From Bacillota bacterium (lineage in GTDB: Bacteria > Bacillota_I > Bacilli_A > RFN20 > CAG-288), in contig JAEWSP010000018.1 in assembly GCA_023459795.1 (NCBI GenBank), positions 65,901-129,900 on the forward strand: a DNA stretch of 64,000 bases, in the 5' to 3' direction. The translations under genes were made by a program, and so were the position numbers. The number at the start of each line of letters is the position of its first letter. Within the stretch, counting starts at the first letter, position 1. Shown in pieces: positions 24,789 through 32,787 of the stretch. The notes under the pieces are model-generated. The model was not told the origin of the DNA. It ran no database searches and saw only the letters and a program-made list of their open reading frames with translations.

Positions 24789-26180
24789 ATGAAAGAAACA
24801 ACAATCAACCGGCAGACAGAAAGAATCTTCCTGCTCGTCCTGGAAAATCTGAAAGAAAAGGTTCCGCAGAATATCTACGACAATGTTTTCGGTGACGGAT
24901 CTTTTGGCCTGAAATCATTGGATGGCGGAAAGGCTGTTTTTGTTTCCGATAGTGAGTCTTCTGCTCAGCTTATCAAAGCTCTTTATCTCACTCCTCTTAC
25001 CAATATTCTTCACGATGTAACATCGGATGAATATGAGGTGGAAGTGACAGATAGAGCCAGTTATTCCAGAAGAAAAATAGCGGTTGAGGATGCCTCTGCG
25101 CGTTTCTTCCAGAACAGCCACCTATCTCCCGCCTTCCAATTCGATAATTTTGTAGTAGGATCCAATAATAAAGCTGCTTATCAGGCCGGGTTATTCGCTG
25201 TTGCAAAACCAGGCGTCAGCAATCCTATCTTCCTTTATTCCAAATCCGGCATGGGAAAGACTCATTTACTGCAGGCAATCGGTAATGCCTACAAGGAGCA
25301 GCATCCGGACAGCAACGTCCTTTATATTACATCGGATGATTTTATTGAAGAATTCGTTAAATATAGCAAAGGACTCAAAGATAGCGAGAATCTGAAAGAC
25401 TTTTTCTCTACTATCGATATGCTTCTTGTAGATGATATTCAATTCCTTGCCGACAAAGACAAAACTCAGACAATGTTCTTCAATGTGTTCAATCTTCTTG
25501 TTGGACAGGGAAAACAAATTGTCTTAACCTCTGATAAGTCCCCGATGCAGCTCTCGGAAATGGGAGATGAACACCTTCAGGACAGACTCGTCAGTCGTTT
25601 CAGCGGAGGACTTTCTATCTCCATCACGACTCCGGCCAGAGAAACGATGATCGAGATTTTGAAGATGAAGATACGGAATAACGGATTAGATCTTTCTCTA
25701 TTTGCTCCGGAAGTCCTGGAATACCTCGCCAACAACTACAGTACTAATGTCCGTGTTCTGGAAGGAGCCTTCACAAAAGTCCTCTTCGAAATGACGATTG
25801 AGAAACCCCAGGGAAAGATTACTCTTCCCTTCGTGAAGTCCATCTTCGAAGATGATGAATCCCATCGCAAGATGAAAGGCAAGGTCAGCGTAGAAGAGAT
25901 TATCTCTATCGTATCCGACTACTACTCTTTGACTTCTTCCCAGCTGAAAAGCAAAGTCCGGACGAGTCAGATTGCCTTAGCCAGACAGATTGCTATGTAC
26001 CTAAGCAGAAACGTCCTCTCTCTCCCTTATCAGGAGATTGGAAAAGCCTTCGGCAAGGACCATACGACCGTTCTTGCAAACGTTCAGAAGATTGAATCCA
26101 TGAAGGGGAAGGATACGAGAGTCGAAACAGCACTTCTAGAGCTGAAAAAGACGATCAGTAAGGAGAGCAGCCAAGCATAA
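24789..26180 (+). CDS. dnaA: Chromosomal replication initiator DnaA
   Basis: DnaA binds the boxes on both sides of its gene, melts the origin and recruits the helicase. The 463-residue length is usual. Domain I is at the N-terminus, followed by a short linker. The AAA+ domain has Walker A GMGKT at 154-158, Walker B LLVDDIQFL and a later arginine-finger region. The DNA-binding domain IV ends with the signature GKAFGKDHTTVLANVQKIE. AGGAGG lies 7 bases before the ATG. Domain I differs from well-known sequences but has the expected size. A terminator ends the gene before the second box cluster, so dnaN is probably transcribed separately. Confidence 0.97.
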   Translation: MKETTINRQTERIFLLVLENLKEKVPQNIYDNVFGDGSFGLKSLDGGKAVFVSDSESSAQLIKALYLTPLTNILHDVTSDEYEVEVTDRASYSRRKIAVEDASARFFQNSHLSPAFQFDNFVVGSNNKAAYQAGLFAVAKPGVSNPIFLYSKSGMGKTHLLQAIGNAYKEQHPDSNVLYITSDDFIEEFVKYSKGLKDSENLKDFFSTIDMLLVDDIQFLADKDKTQTMFFNVFNLLVGQGKQIVLTSDKSPMQLSEMGDEHLQDRLVSRFSGGLSISITTPARETMIEILKMKIRNNGLDLSLFAPEVLEYLANNYSTNVRVLEGAFTKVLFEMTIEKPQGKITLPFVKSIFEDDESHRKMKGKVSVEEIISIVSDYYSLTSSQLKSKVRTSQIALARQIAMYLSRNVLSLPYQEIGKAFGKDHTTVLANVQKIESMKGKDTRVETALLELKKTISKESSQA

Positions 26181-26184
26181 GACA

Positions 26185-26215
26185 ACAGGCTTTCGGGAAA
26201 CCGAAGCCTGTTTTT
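26185..26215 (+). terminator. Terminator of dnaA
   Basis: CAGGCTTTCGG and CCGAAGCCTG form a stem with one bulged T around a GAAA loop, followed by TTTTTCTTTC. Confidence 0.85.
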
Positions 26216-26567
26216 CTTTCTTCTTGGTGGATTGAGTGGAAAACGGTACTTTTATCCACAGAAATCTGGGGATAAAAGAGCATATAATTTCATTAGTTTC
26301 GCTTAGCTTTTCGATATAAATAAAGGAAATTTTATTAAATTGCTGTTCAGTCTAAAAAGTTATCCACATTTCCACCGCCCTTATTAATATCCTTATTTCG
26401 TATTTGAAGAATGACATTCTATAGCCGGCAAAGCCGGCCCCTTCTCGGAAAACGGATAACAAAACAAATTTCGGCACGAAAAAGACCAGTTTATCGATTT
26501 ACCTATAGCACCTACAAATATATATATTTATAATATATATATCGCTAATAAAGGGAGATCTAAAATC
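26216..26567. other. dnaA-dnaN spacer with second DnaA-box pair and AT-rich tract
   Basis: Two perfect TTATCCACA boxes lie at 26252-26260 and 26360-26368. A short GCCGGC inverted repeat is at 26423-26437. A TATA-type alternating AT tract at about 26518-26545 includes a TATAAT that can serve as the dnaN -10 box. No gene is seen. The layout is that of a bipartite origin, with a DnaA-box cluster on each side of dnaA. Confidence 0.75.
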
Positions 26568-27722
26568 ATGAAATTGACAATAAAGAGAACGGAACTTCTA
26601 CGCCTTCTGACATACGCTATCCAGGCTATTCCGGCAAAGTCTGCCGAAGCCCAGTATATGAATTTTCTGATCGACTGCGAAGAGGACCATGTCGATATCA
26701 TTGCCTCGGATGGCAATGTCTCGACCAAGATCAATCAGCCGATGAAGGATCCCAAAGGCAATGACGTCATTCTCAACATCGAAAAGGGATTGATCCAAAC
26801 TCCCGCCAGAATGCTTTTAGATATCGTTGCTAAGATGGGCGGAGATGTCGTCACCTTAGCATTAGTGGATTCCAATTTCCTGAATATCTCGGATGACACC
26901 ACGGATTTCAATCTCGTTACCAAAGACGGAAAAGAATACCCGGATGTCAATCTTACGGTTCCGGAAGGCAAGAAAGGTTTCGCTGTCTCCCTCAAGGATA
27001 TGAAATCCCTCTTTGATACTACTAGCTATGCCGTTGCTACCCGTGGACCGAAGGAACTCTTCTACGGCATCAACGTCAAGGCTCATGGTGGCAAGCTTTA
27101 TTTCATGGCTACCGATAGTTATAGAATGGCTCAGAATGCTGTTTCCGAACCGGATACCGAAGCAGAATTCTCCTTCACCTGCCCGATCCATGCTCTCAGC
27201 ATGGTGACCGGCATCGGACAGACCGGAAACTGCCAGATCTTCATCGATGATCAGTCTGCTCTCTTCGTCACGGATGGCATTGCTCTTTCTACCAGACTTC
27301 TTAGAGGAGACTTCCCGTCTGTTGATCGTCTTATTCCGCCGGAATTCCCGTATCAGGTAACGGTCAAGACAAGCGAATTCCTTTCTGCTGCAGACCGTGT
27401 AAAGATCATCTCCAGCGTCGAAGACAGGAACTCCCAGGTACGTTTCACTATCAGCCGCGAGAACGGCGTGACGATTTCCGCCCGTTCCACGAATTTCGGT
27501 ACCTCCCAGGAAGTACTGAAGAATGCTACTTTCCAGATCAAAGAAGGAGAAGACGTCTTTGAGATCGGCTTCAATGTCGACTTCGCCATTGCTGCTGTCA
27601 AAGCCTTGGCAACGGATTCCTTCACCTTCGTCTTTGCTTCTGCTACCCGTATGTTTATGGTAAAGAACGATAACCCTGAGAACATTCAGATTATTACTCC
27701 GATCCGTATGTCTTCCTTCTAG
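26568..27722 (+). CDS. dnaN: DNA polymerase III beta sliding clamp
   Basis: The clamp encircles DNA and tethers the replicative polymerase. The 384-residue product has the three-domain repeat layout and typical segments: an N-terminal MKLTIKRTELLRLL, FMATDSYRMAQNAV, a GDFPSVDRLIP block in domain 2-3, and a C-terminal part ending in IQIITPIRMSSF, the family's usual PVR-type end. AAAGGGAG precedes the ATG. It follows dnaA after a spacer with DnaA boxes, the standard order in Firmicutes. A strong terminator follows. Confidence 0.97.
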   Translation: MKLTIKRTELLRLLTYAIQAIPAKSAEAQYMNFLIDCEEDHVDIIASDGNVSTKINQPMKDPKGNDVILNIEKGLIQTPARMLLDIVAKMGGDVVTLALVDSNFLNISDDTTDFNLVTKDGKEYPDVNLTVPEGKKGFAVSLKDMKSLFDTTSYAVATRGPKELFYGINVKAHGGKLYFMATDSYRMAQNAVSEPDTEAEFSFTCPIHALSMVTGIGQTGNCQIFIDDQSALFVTDGIALSTRLLRGDFPSVDRLIPPEFPYQVTVKTSEFLSAADRVKIISSVEDRNSQVRFTISRENGVTISARSTNFGTSQEVLKNATFQIKEGEDVFEIGFNVDFAIAAVKALATDSFTFVFASATRMFMVKNDNPENIQIITPIRMSSF

Positions 27723-27739
27723 CTCTCGACAGAAAACCA

Positions 27740-27769
27740 AGGAGAGCGGCAAGCTCTCCTTTTTCTTCT
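27740..27769 (+). terminator. Terminator of dnaN
   Basis: AGGAGAGC (27740-27747) pairs with GCTCTCCT (27753-27760), followed by TTTTTCTTC. Confidence 0.9.
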
Positions 27770-27847
27770 TTTTCCTTGCCGGTTTGGTTTCTTTCTTCGG
27801 GATGGGGAGAATATAATTAAGGCAACAGCGAAAGAGGAGGGACAGGT

Positions 27848-30800
27848 ATGGATAAAAACGAAGCAAATGAGTTCTGGGAGAAAATCTTCGGAACTGCAGA
27901 GGAAGCATATGACTATGCTTCCAGAAAAATGAAGAAGGAAGATTTCCAAAATCCTACTTCTCCTTACGGCTGGGATGTAGAACCTGTCCGTCCTTTAAGC
28001 CTAGGCGGAAGCGAGAATCAGGACAACCTGATTCCGGCTACTCTCTATGCCATTGCAAAAAGAGACGGCAAGACTTCTTTCAGCATCGGAAACCTTCATT
28101 TCGAAATGCGGAAAGGCAAAGCTTATAAAAATTTCGATCTTTATGATGTAACGGATCATGATGCTCCGTTATCCTTGAATCCTTATGATTTATCCCAGGA
28201 TAAGGATTTCCATCAGAACCGCAGGAATATTGCTTTAGGCCATCCGGAACAGGAAGAGCGGCTTCAGGCTGCTTCTTTCTCTTCTCTTCCGAATAAGGAT
28301 TTCTCGACTCCGATTATCAACGATATGAATGAAACCACGAGCTTTGCCGCTCCTAAGGAAGTGACCTTGGAAGAAATACAAAAGGAACAGGAAGAAGGAG
28401 AAGAGACAACAAAAGAAACGGAAGCAGCAGAAACAGAAGAACCTGCCGAAGAAACAGAAGCGACTACGGAAGAGAACACCGAAGATAATACGGAAGAGAC
28501 TACGGAAGAAAATACGGAAGCAACTACAGAAGAAACTGCCGAGACTGTAGAAGAAACTAACGAAGAGACTGTAGAAGCAGAGCCGGAGACAGAAGCAGTG
28601 TCTCAAGAGAATTCAGAAGAGACTACGGAAGCAGAACCAGAGGCAGAAGAAGCTTCCGAAGAAACAAAAGAAGAAACAACAGAAGCCCCGGAAGAAGAAA
28701 AAATCGAAACGGAGACGGAAGAAGCAACCGAGCCTACGGAAGATACTGCTGTCGTAGAAGAAACAAACGAAGAAAAACCGGAAGAAGAACAGCGAGAAGC
28801 TTCTTCTCCTGTTTTCTTTGCTGTCAATACTCCAACCGATTCCCTTCCGGACAACCCTAAGCCGGAAACGGATGATTCTTCTGAAAATGCAGAAACCGGG
28901 GAAGAAAAAGAAACAGAAGAAAAGACAGGAGAAGTAGCGGAAGAAGCAACAGAAGCTGTAGATGCCGCCCAGGGAGAAGACAATACGGAGCCTGCTGTAG
29001 AAGCAGAAGAAAAAACAGAAGAAGCGGAAGATAATCAGCAAGAAGCTGTCTCTTCGGAAGAATCTGCAGCTCCCGAAACGGTTGCAGAAGAATCAGCAAC
29101 AGAAGAAGAAAAGCCTGTAGAAGAACCTTCTCCTATCGTAGAAGAAGATACTGAAGTAGTTGAGAATGTTGTTCCGGAAGAGCAAAAGCCTTCTGTATTG
29201 GAAGAAGAAAACGCTGCTCTTAAGAAACAGGTAGAAGAACTGCAGAACCAAGTTCTGGAGAGCAACAAAGCAAAAGAAGAACTGGATAGCAAGCTTTCCG
29301 AACTCCAGAAGAAGGAAGAAGAGCTTTCTATCACCCTGGAATCCTTGAATGAAGAAATTACAAAAGAAAAAGCCGGAGAAAACCAGCAAGATGGTCTTTT
29401 GGTTTCTTTAGAAAAAGAAAAGCAGGATCTTCTGGAGAAGAACGCAGGGCTGGAAAAAGAGAAAGCTGATCTTTCCGCTTCCTATGAAAGCGAAAAGAAC
29501 AGCCGTCTTGTCCTGGGAGGACAAAACGGATCTTTGACTTCTCTTCTTTCTGACAAAGAAAACCAGATTCAGGAAAAGAACAACCAGCTGGATTCTCTGA
29601 ATCAGGAAAAAGCTAATCTCCTTGCGGAGAAAGAAGCCCTAAATAAGCAGCTTCTTGAACTTCAGCAGAAGAATCAGGGAGAAGAGGAAAAGAAGAATCT
29701 GGATCTTGTCGAGACGGAAAAGAAAACGGAAGAGCTTCAGAGCCTTCTTTCCAAGAAGGAACAGGAGACCGCTGGCCTTGCGAACAAGGCGGAAGAACTG
29801 CAGAAGAAGAATGAAGGCCTGACGATAGAAAACGAGAACCTTTCTGCCAAGCTTTTGGAAGCCGAAAAAGAAAAGCAGGAACAGACGGATATGGTTTCCC
29901 AGATGGGAGCATCTCTGGCTACTTTGAACGAGCAGAAAGAGATGGCAGAGAAGATGCTGGAAGAAGAGAAAGACCAAGCCAGTGGAACCAAAGATGCCTT
30001 TGCAGCCAAGGAAGAAGAGAAAAAAGCACTTTTCGAACAAGTACAGGACCTTCAGAACCAGCTTGCTCAAGCTAATCAGTTCCTTTCCAATGACCAGAAG
30101 AAGGAAGGGGAGGATCAGGAAGATATGATGCTTCTGAAGCTTGGCATGAAGCTTTCCAAGAAGGAAGAAATCAAGAAAGCATTCCTGGAAAACCATATTC
30201 CCTTTGCACTGGATACTCTAGCCAAGGAGAGAGAAAGCCATCCGGAATGGCTATCAGCCGATCTTCCGGATATTCTCCTTTCTCCTGTTCCGGTAAACGA
30301 GGAAGAAGAGACTATCGTCCATCTACAGCCGTCTATCGAAGACCTGGGAGAAGAAGATGTCTCCTTCTTCCGTAACGAAGAAACAACTAGACGCCGGGAT
30401 CAATCCCTCTTCAAGGTTCTTTACGGACAGGACAGCTATGATGCCACGGATTTTGCCGGACGTATCATGCGGTATCCGGACTACGGAAACAAGGACAGCG
30501 AGACCGGATGGTCGAGGATTGTCCTTGATCCGAGCAAGGAAGACATCGGCGAGAACATCGTACTGGCAAACTATAAATCCATCAAGGAGTTCCAACCGGA
30601 AGGACAGTTCCTGTCTAACGGCCATAACTACGAAGTCGTGGAGAAGGGAGACGGGAAGAAGATCCTCTCCCATGATACGATTGCTAATCCGTATGACTTT
30701 GTCTCTGCCATGGAAGTCCTGAAGAATACGGAAGGACAGAATTTCCCGCTCCTCTACCTGTTCGTGAAATGCCTTAGCATCGGTAAGGATAAGCCGACGG

Positions 30801-31318
30801 AGAAGGAGATGCAGTCCTATGCAGCCCTTATCGAAAAGACCGTCCGGAGAATCTGCCCTCATTCCTTCCTAAGCCTCTATACGCATCAAGACAACCTCTT
30901 TATCACCTTTGATGGAACTGTGGACCAGGCATACAAGGAAGCGTATCACTACGCCATCCTGCTGAACTCCTATCGCCGGGAAATGAAGGAGGAAGGACTC
31001 TCCAATGCCGTTCTCGTCCTGGATCAGATCTCTGTTCCTTACAGCTTCCGCCATATGAGCTTCAAGGATCTTCTCGATCACGATCATTCCGACAAGGATA
31101 TTAGAGCGGTAAGCTATGACCTGGAGCGTCCGCTTGTCGTTGATTCTACGATCCGCCGCTGTGTTCATATAGGACCGGAAATCCTGCCTAACCTCATCCT
31201 GGATGACAGCACCAAGGCTATGCTTTCTCCGTCCCGTCTTGGACAAGGGAGTTTTGCAGACGCCTACCGGTTCCAGGATCAGTACATGGAATGTCGGTTT
31301 ATCTATAAGCTGAAGTAA
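27848..31318 (+). CDS. Large acidic coiled-coil protein with two degenerate HNH-like modules
   Basis: The 1156-residue protein has four parts. Residues about 5-95 resemble the HNH-nuclease modules of Mollicutes-type proteins (DYASRKMKK, YGWDVEPVRPLSLGGSENQDNL), but Pro stands where DH or EH should supply the catalytic His. Residues about 170-465 are an extremely Glu/Thr-rich low-complexity stretch. Residues about 470-765 form a long coiled coil (Glu, Lys, Gln, Leu heptads). From residue 851 a second copy of the HNH-like pattern appears (DFAGRIMRYPDYGN, TGWSRIVLDPSKEDIGENIVL), again without His. About 210 unrecognised residues follow it. No signal peptide or membrane helix is seen. GAGGAGGG precedes the ATG, and a TATAAT lies at 27812-27817. 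Placed directly after dnaN, it may have a structural or DNA-related role, but its function is unknown. Confidence 0.8.
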   Translation: MDKNEANEFWEKIFGTAEEAYDYASRKMKKEDFQNPTSPYGWDVEPVRPLSLGGSENQDNLIPATLYAIAKRDGKTSFSIGNLHFEMRKGKAYKNFDLYDVTDHDAPLSLNPYDLSQDKDFHQNRRNIALGHPEQEERLQAASFSSLPNKDFSTPIINDMNETTSFAAPKEVTLEEIQKEQEEGEETTKETEAAETEEPAEETEATTEENTEDNTEETTEENTEATTEETAETVEETNEETVEAEPETEAVSQENSEETTEAEPEAEEASEETKEETTEAPEEEKIETETEEATEPTEDTAVVEETNEEKPEEEQREASSPVFFAVNTPTDSLPDNPKPETDDSSENAETGEEKETEEKTGEVAEEATEAVDAAQGEDNTEPAVEAEEKTEEAEDNQQEAVSSEESAAPETVAEESATEEEKPVEEPSPIVEEDTEVVENVVPEEQKPSVLEEENAALKKQVEELQNQVLESNKAKEELDSKLSELQKKEEELSITLESLNEEITKEKAGENQQDGLLVSLEKEKQDLLEKNAGLEKEKADLSASYESEKNSRLVLGGQNGSLTSLLSDKENQIQEKNNQLDSLNQEKANLLAEKEALNKQLLELQQKNQGEEEKKNLDLVETEKKTEELQSLLSKKEQETAGLANKAEELQKKNEGLTIENENLSAKLLEAEKEKQEQTDMVSQMGASLATLNEQKEMAEKMLEEEKDQASGTKDAFAAKEEEKKALFEQVQDLQNQLAQANQFLSNDQKKEGEDQEDMMLLKLGMKLSKKEEIKKAFLENHIPFALDTLAKERESHPEWLSADLPDILLSPVPVNEEEETIVHLQPSIEDLGEEDVSFFRNEETTRRRDQSLFKVLYGQDSYDATDFAGRIMRYPDYGNKDSETGWSRIVLDPSKEDIGENIVLANYKSIKEFQPEGQFLSNGHNYEVVEKGDGKKILSHDTIANPYDFVSAMEVLKNTEGQNFPLLYLFVKCLSIGKDKPTEKEMQSYAALIEKTVRRICPHSFLSLYTHQDNLFITFDGTVDQAYKEAYHYAILLNSYRREMKEEGLSNAVLVLDQISVPYSFRHMSFKDLLDHDHSDKDIRAVSYDLERPLVVDSTIRRCVHIGPEILPNLILDDSTKAMLSPSRLGQGSFADAYRFQDQYMECRFIYKLK

Positions 31319-31335
31319 AAAAGGAGATTCCAAAC

Positions 31336-32529
31336 ATGGATGTCACAGAACGTTTTCTGAAGTATGTAGCTATCGAGTCTACCGCCGGAGAAGAGAAGAA
31401 GGATTCCTGCTCGGATCCTAAGATGCTGGTTCTTTCCAAGCTTCTTGCTAAGGAACTCCAGGCCCTTGATCCGGAAGAAATCTCCGTCAACAAATTCGGC
31501 ATCATCGATGCCAAGTTTGCCGGTACCGGCACCAAGAAGAGGATAGCTCTCCTTGCCCATATGGATACTTCCCCGCAGGCTTCCGACCACAACGTCAAAG
31601 CAATCCAGGAAGTCTATACCGGAAAAGACATCGTTCTGAACAAGGATATGGTTCTCTCCGCCAAGGAGTTTGAAAGCCTCAATCACGAGGTTGGACACAC
31701 CTTGATCCATACGGATGGAACGACTCTTTTAGGGGGTGATGACAAGGCTGGTATTGCTATCATCATGGCTGCCATTGAATATATGAAGAAAAAGAACATT
31801 CCAACCCGTCCTCTAGAAATCATCTTTACGACTGATGAAGAAATTGGTGCAGATGCAGATCATGTTTCCATGGATCTAGTTACAAGCGCATATGGCTATA
31901 CCGTCGATGGTGGAGACATCACTTATCCGTCTATCGAAACCTTCACCGCATACGGCATGACCGTTTCGGTTTCGGGTAAGTCCATCCACCCGGGTTCGGC
32001 CAAGGACAAGATGGTCAACGCCTCCAATGTCCTGATTGCTTTCCAGAACGCTCTGCCGGAGTTCCTCCGTCCGGAAGATACGGACCAGAAGGAGCCGTTC
32101 ATCCATCTCTGCTCTATTTCCGGAACCGAAGATTCTGCCAAGGGGGATTACATCCTCCGTTCCTTCGACGAGACGGAAGAGCAGGAGCTTATCAAGCTCT
32201 GCAAGCTGACTGCCAGAAGGATCAACGACAAGCTAGGCTACGAAGCAATCGGATTGGCTTTCCGCGAACAGTATCACAATATGAAGGTCATCATGGATCA
32301 GCATCCTGAGATCGAAAAGGAAATGGAAGAAGCCTATGACAAACTGGGGTTGCCTCACACCTATTTCCCGGTCCGCGGAGGAACGACGGGAAGCCAGCTG
32401 AGTTTCAAGGGTTTGCCGTGCCCGAACCTCGGGACAGGAGACTACAACTGCCACGGTCGTTACGAATATATCGACAAGGAAGAGATGGAAGCGATGGTTC
32501 CGCTTGTCGAGGAATTGATGAAGGCATAG
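31336..32529 (+). CDS. pepT: Peptidase T (tripeptide aminopeptidase)
   Basis: This cytosolic dizinc M20B aminopeptidase removes the N-terminal residue from tripeptides. The 397-residue protein (typical about 405-410) shows the metal ligands: His in LLAHMDTSP, Asp in LLGGDDKAG, the catalytic Glu pair in TTDEEIGA, Asp in TVDGGD, and the C-terminal His in YNCHGRYEY. The dimerisation-domain motif SIHPGSAKDKMVNA is also typical. AAGGAG precedes the ATG, 17 bases after the upstream stop, so it may be co-transcribed with the coiled-coil protein. With the oligopeptide importer and secreted proteases nearby it fits a peptide-feeding lifestyle. Confidence 0.95.
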   Translation: MDVTERFLKYVAIESTAGEEKKDSCSDPKMLVLSKLLAKELQALDPEEISVNKFGIIDAKFAGTGTKKRIALLAHMDTSPQASDHNVKAIQEVYTGKDIVLNKDMVLSAKEFESLNHEVGHTLIHTDGTTLLGGDDKAGIAIIMAAIEYMKKKNIPTRPLEIIFTTDEEIGADADHVSMDLVTSAYGYTVDGGDITYPSIETFTAYGMTVSVSGKSIHPGSAKDKMVNASNVLIAFQNALPEFLRPEDTDQKEPFIHLCSISGTEDSAKGDYILRSFDETEEQELIKLCKLTARRINDKLGYEAIGLAFREQYHNMKVIMDQHPEIEKEMEEAYDKLGLPHTYFPVRGGTTGSQLSFKGLPCPNLGTGDYNCHGRYEYIDKEEMEAMVPLVEELMKA

Positions 32530-32630
32530 CTAAAAGAGCCTTAATCATCGAAAAAGGAAGCGTTTGCGAAACAATTTGTAAGCACTTTCACATAGACGGA
32601 AAAGTAAGCACATTATACGAATCTACTAGA

Positions 32631-32678
32631 AAAAGGAGGAATAAAATCCGAAAGAAAGGGGTCTTTGTTCCTCCTTTT
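32631..32678 (+). terminator. Long-loop terminator after pepT
   Basis: AAAAGGAGGAA (32631-32641) pairs with TTCCTCCTTTT (32668-32678) over a 26-base loop, followed by CTATTCTTTTCC. The rest of the 32530-32787 gap holds no gene. Confidence 0.65.
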
Positions 32679-32723
32679 CTATTCTTTTCCTATAAAAGAG
32701 GATAAAGACGGCGTTTTTTTGAT

Positions 32724-32752
32724 TTGAGTAGCCTGCCCGTTTGGTTTTTAAT
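32724..32752 (+). promoter_or_regulatory. Probable promoter of the surface subtilase gene
   Basis: TTGAGT (32724-32729) and TTTAAT (32747-32752) are 17 bases apart, 36 bases before the ATG at 32788. Confidence 0.5.
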
Positions 32753-32787
32753 ATATTGCTTACGACCAAATCAGGGAGGCATTTCTT

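Noticed and set aside
28370..29200. Acidic repeat region as a DNA-level tandem repeat or assembly artefact
   Set aside because: The Glu/Thr codons vary (gaa/gag, act/aca/acg/acc) without an exact repeated unit, so it looks like protein-level low complexity.
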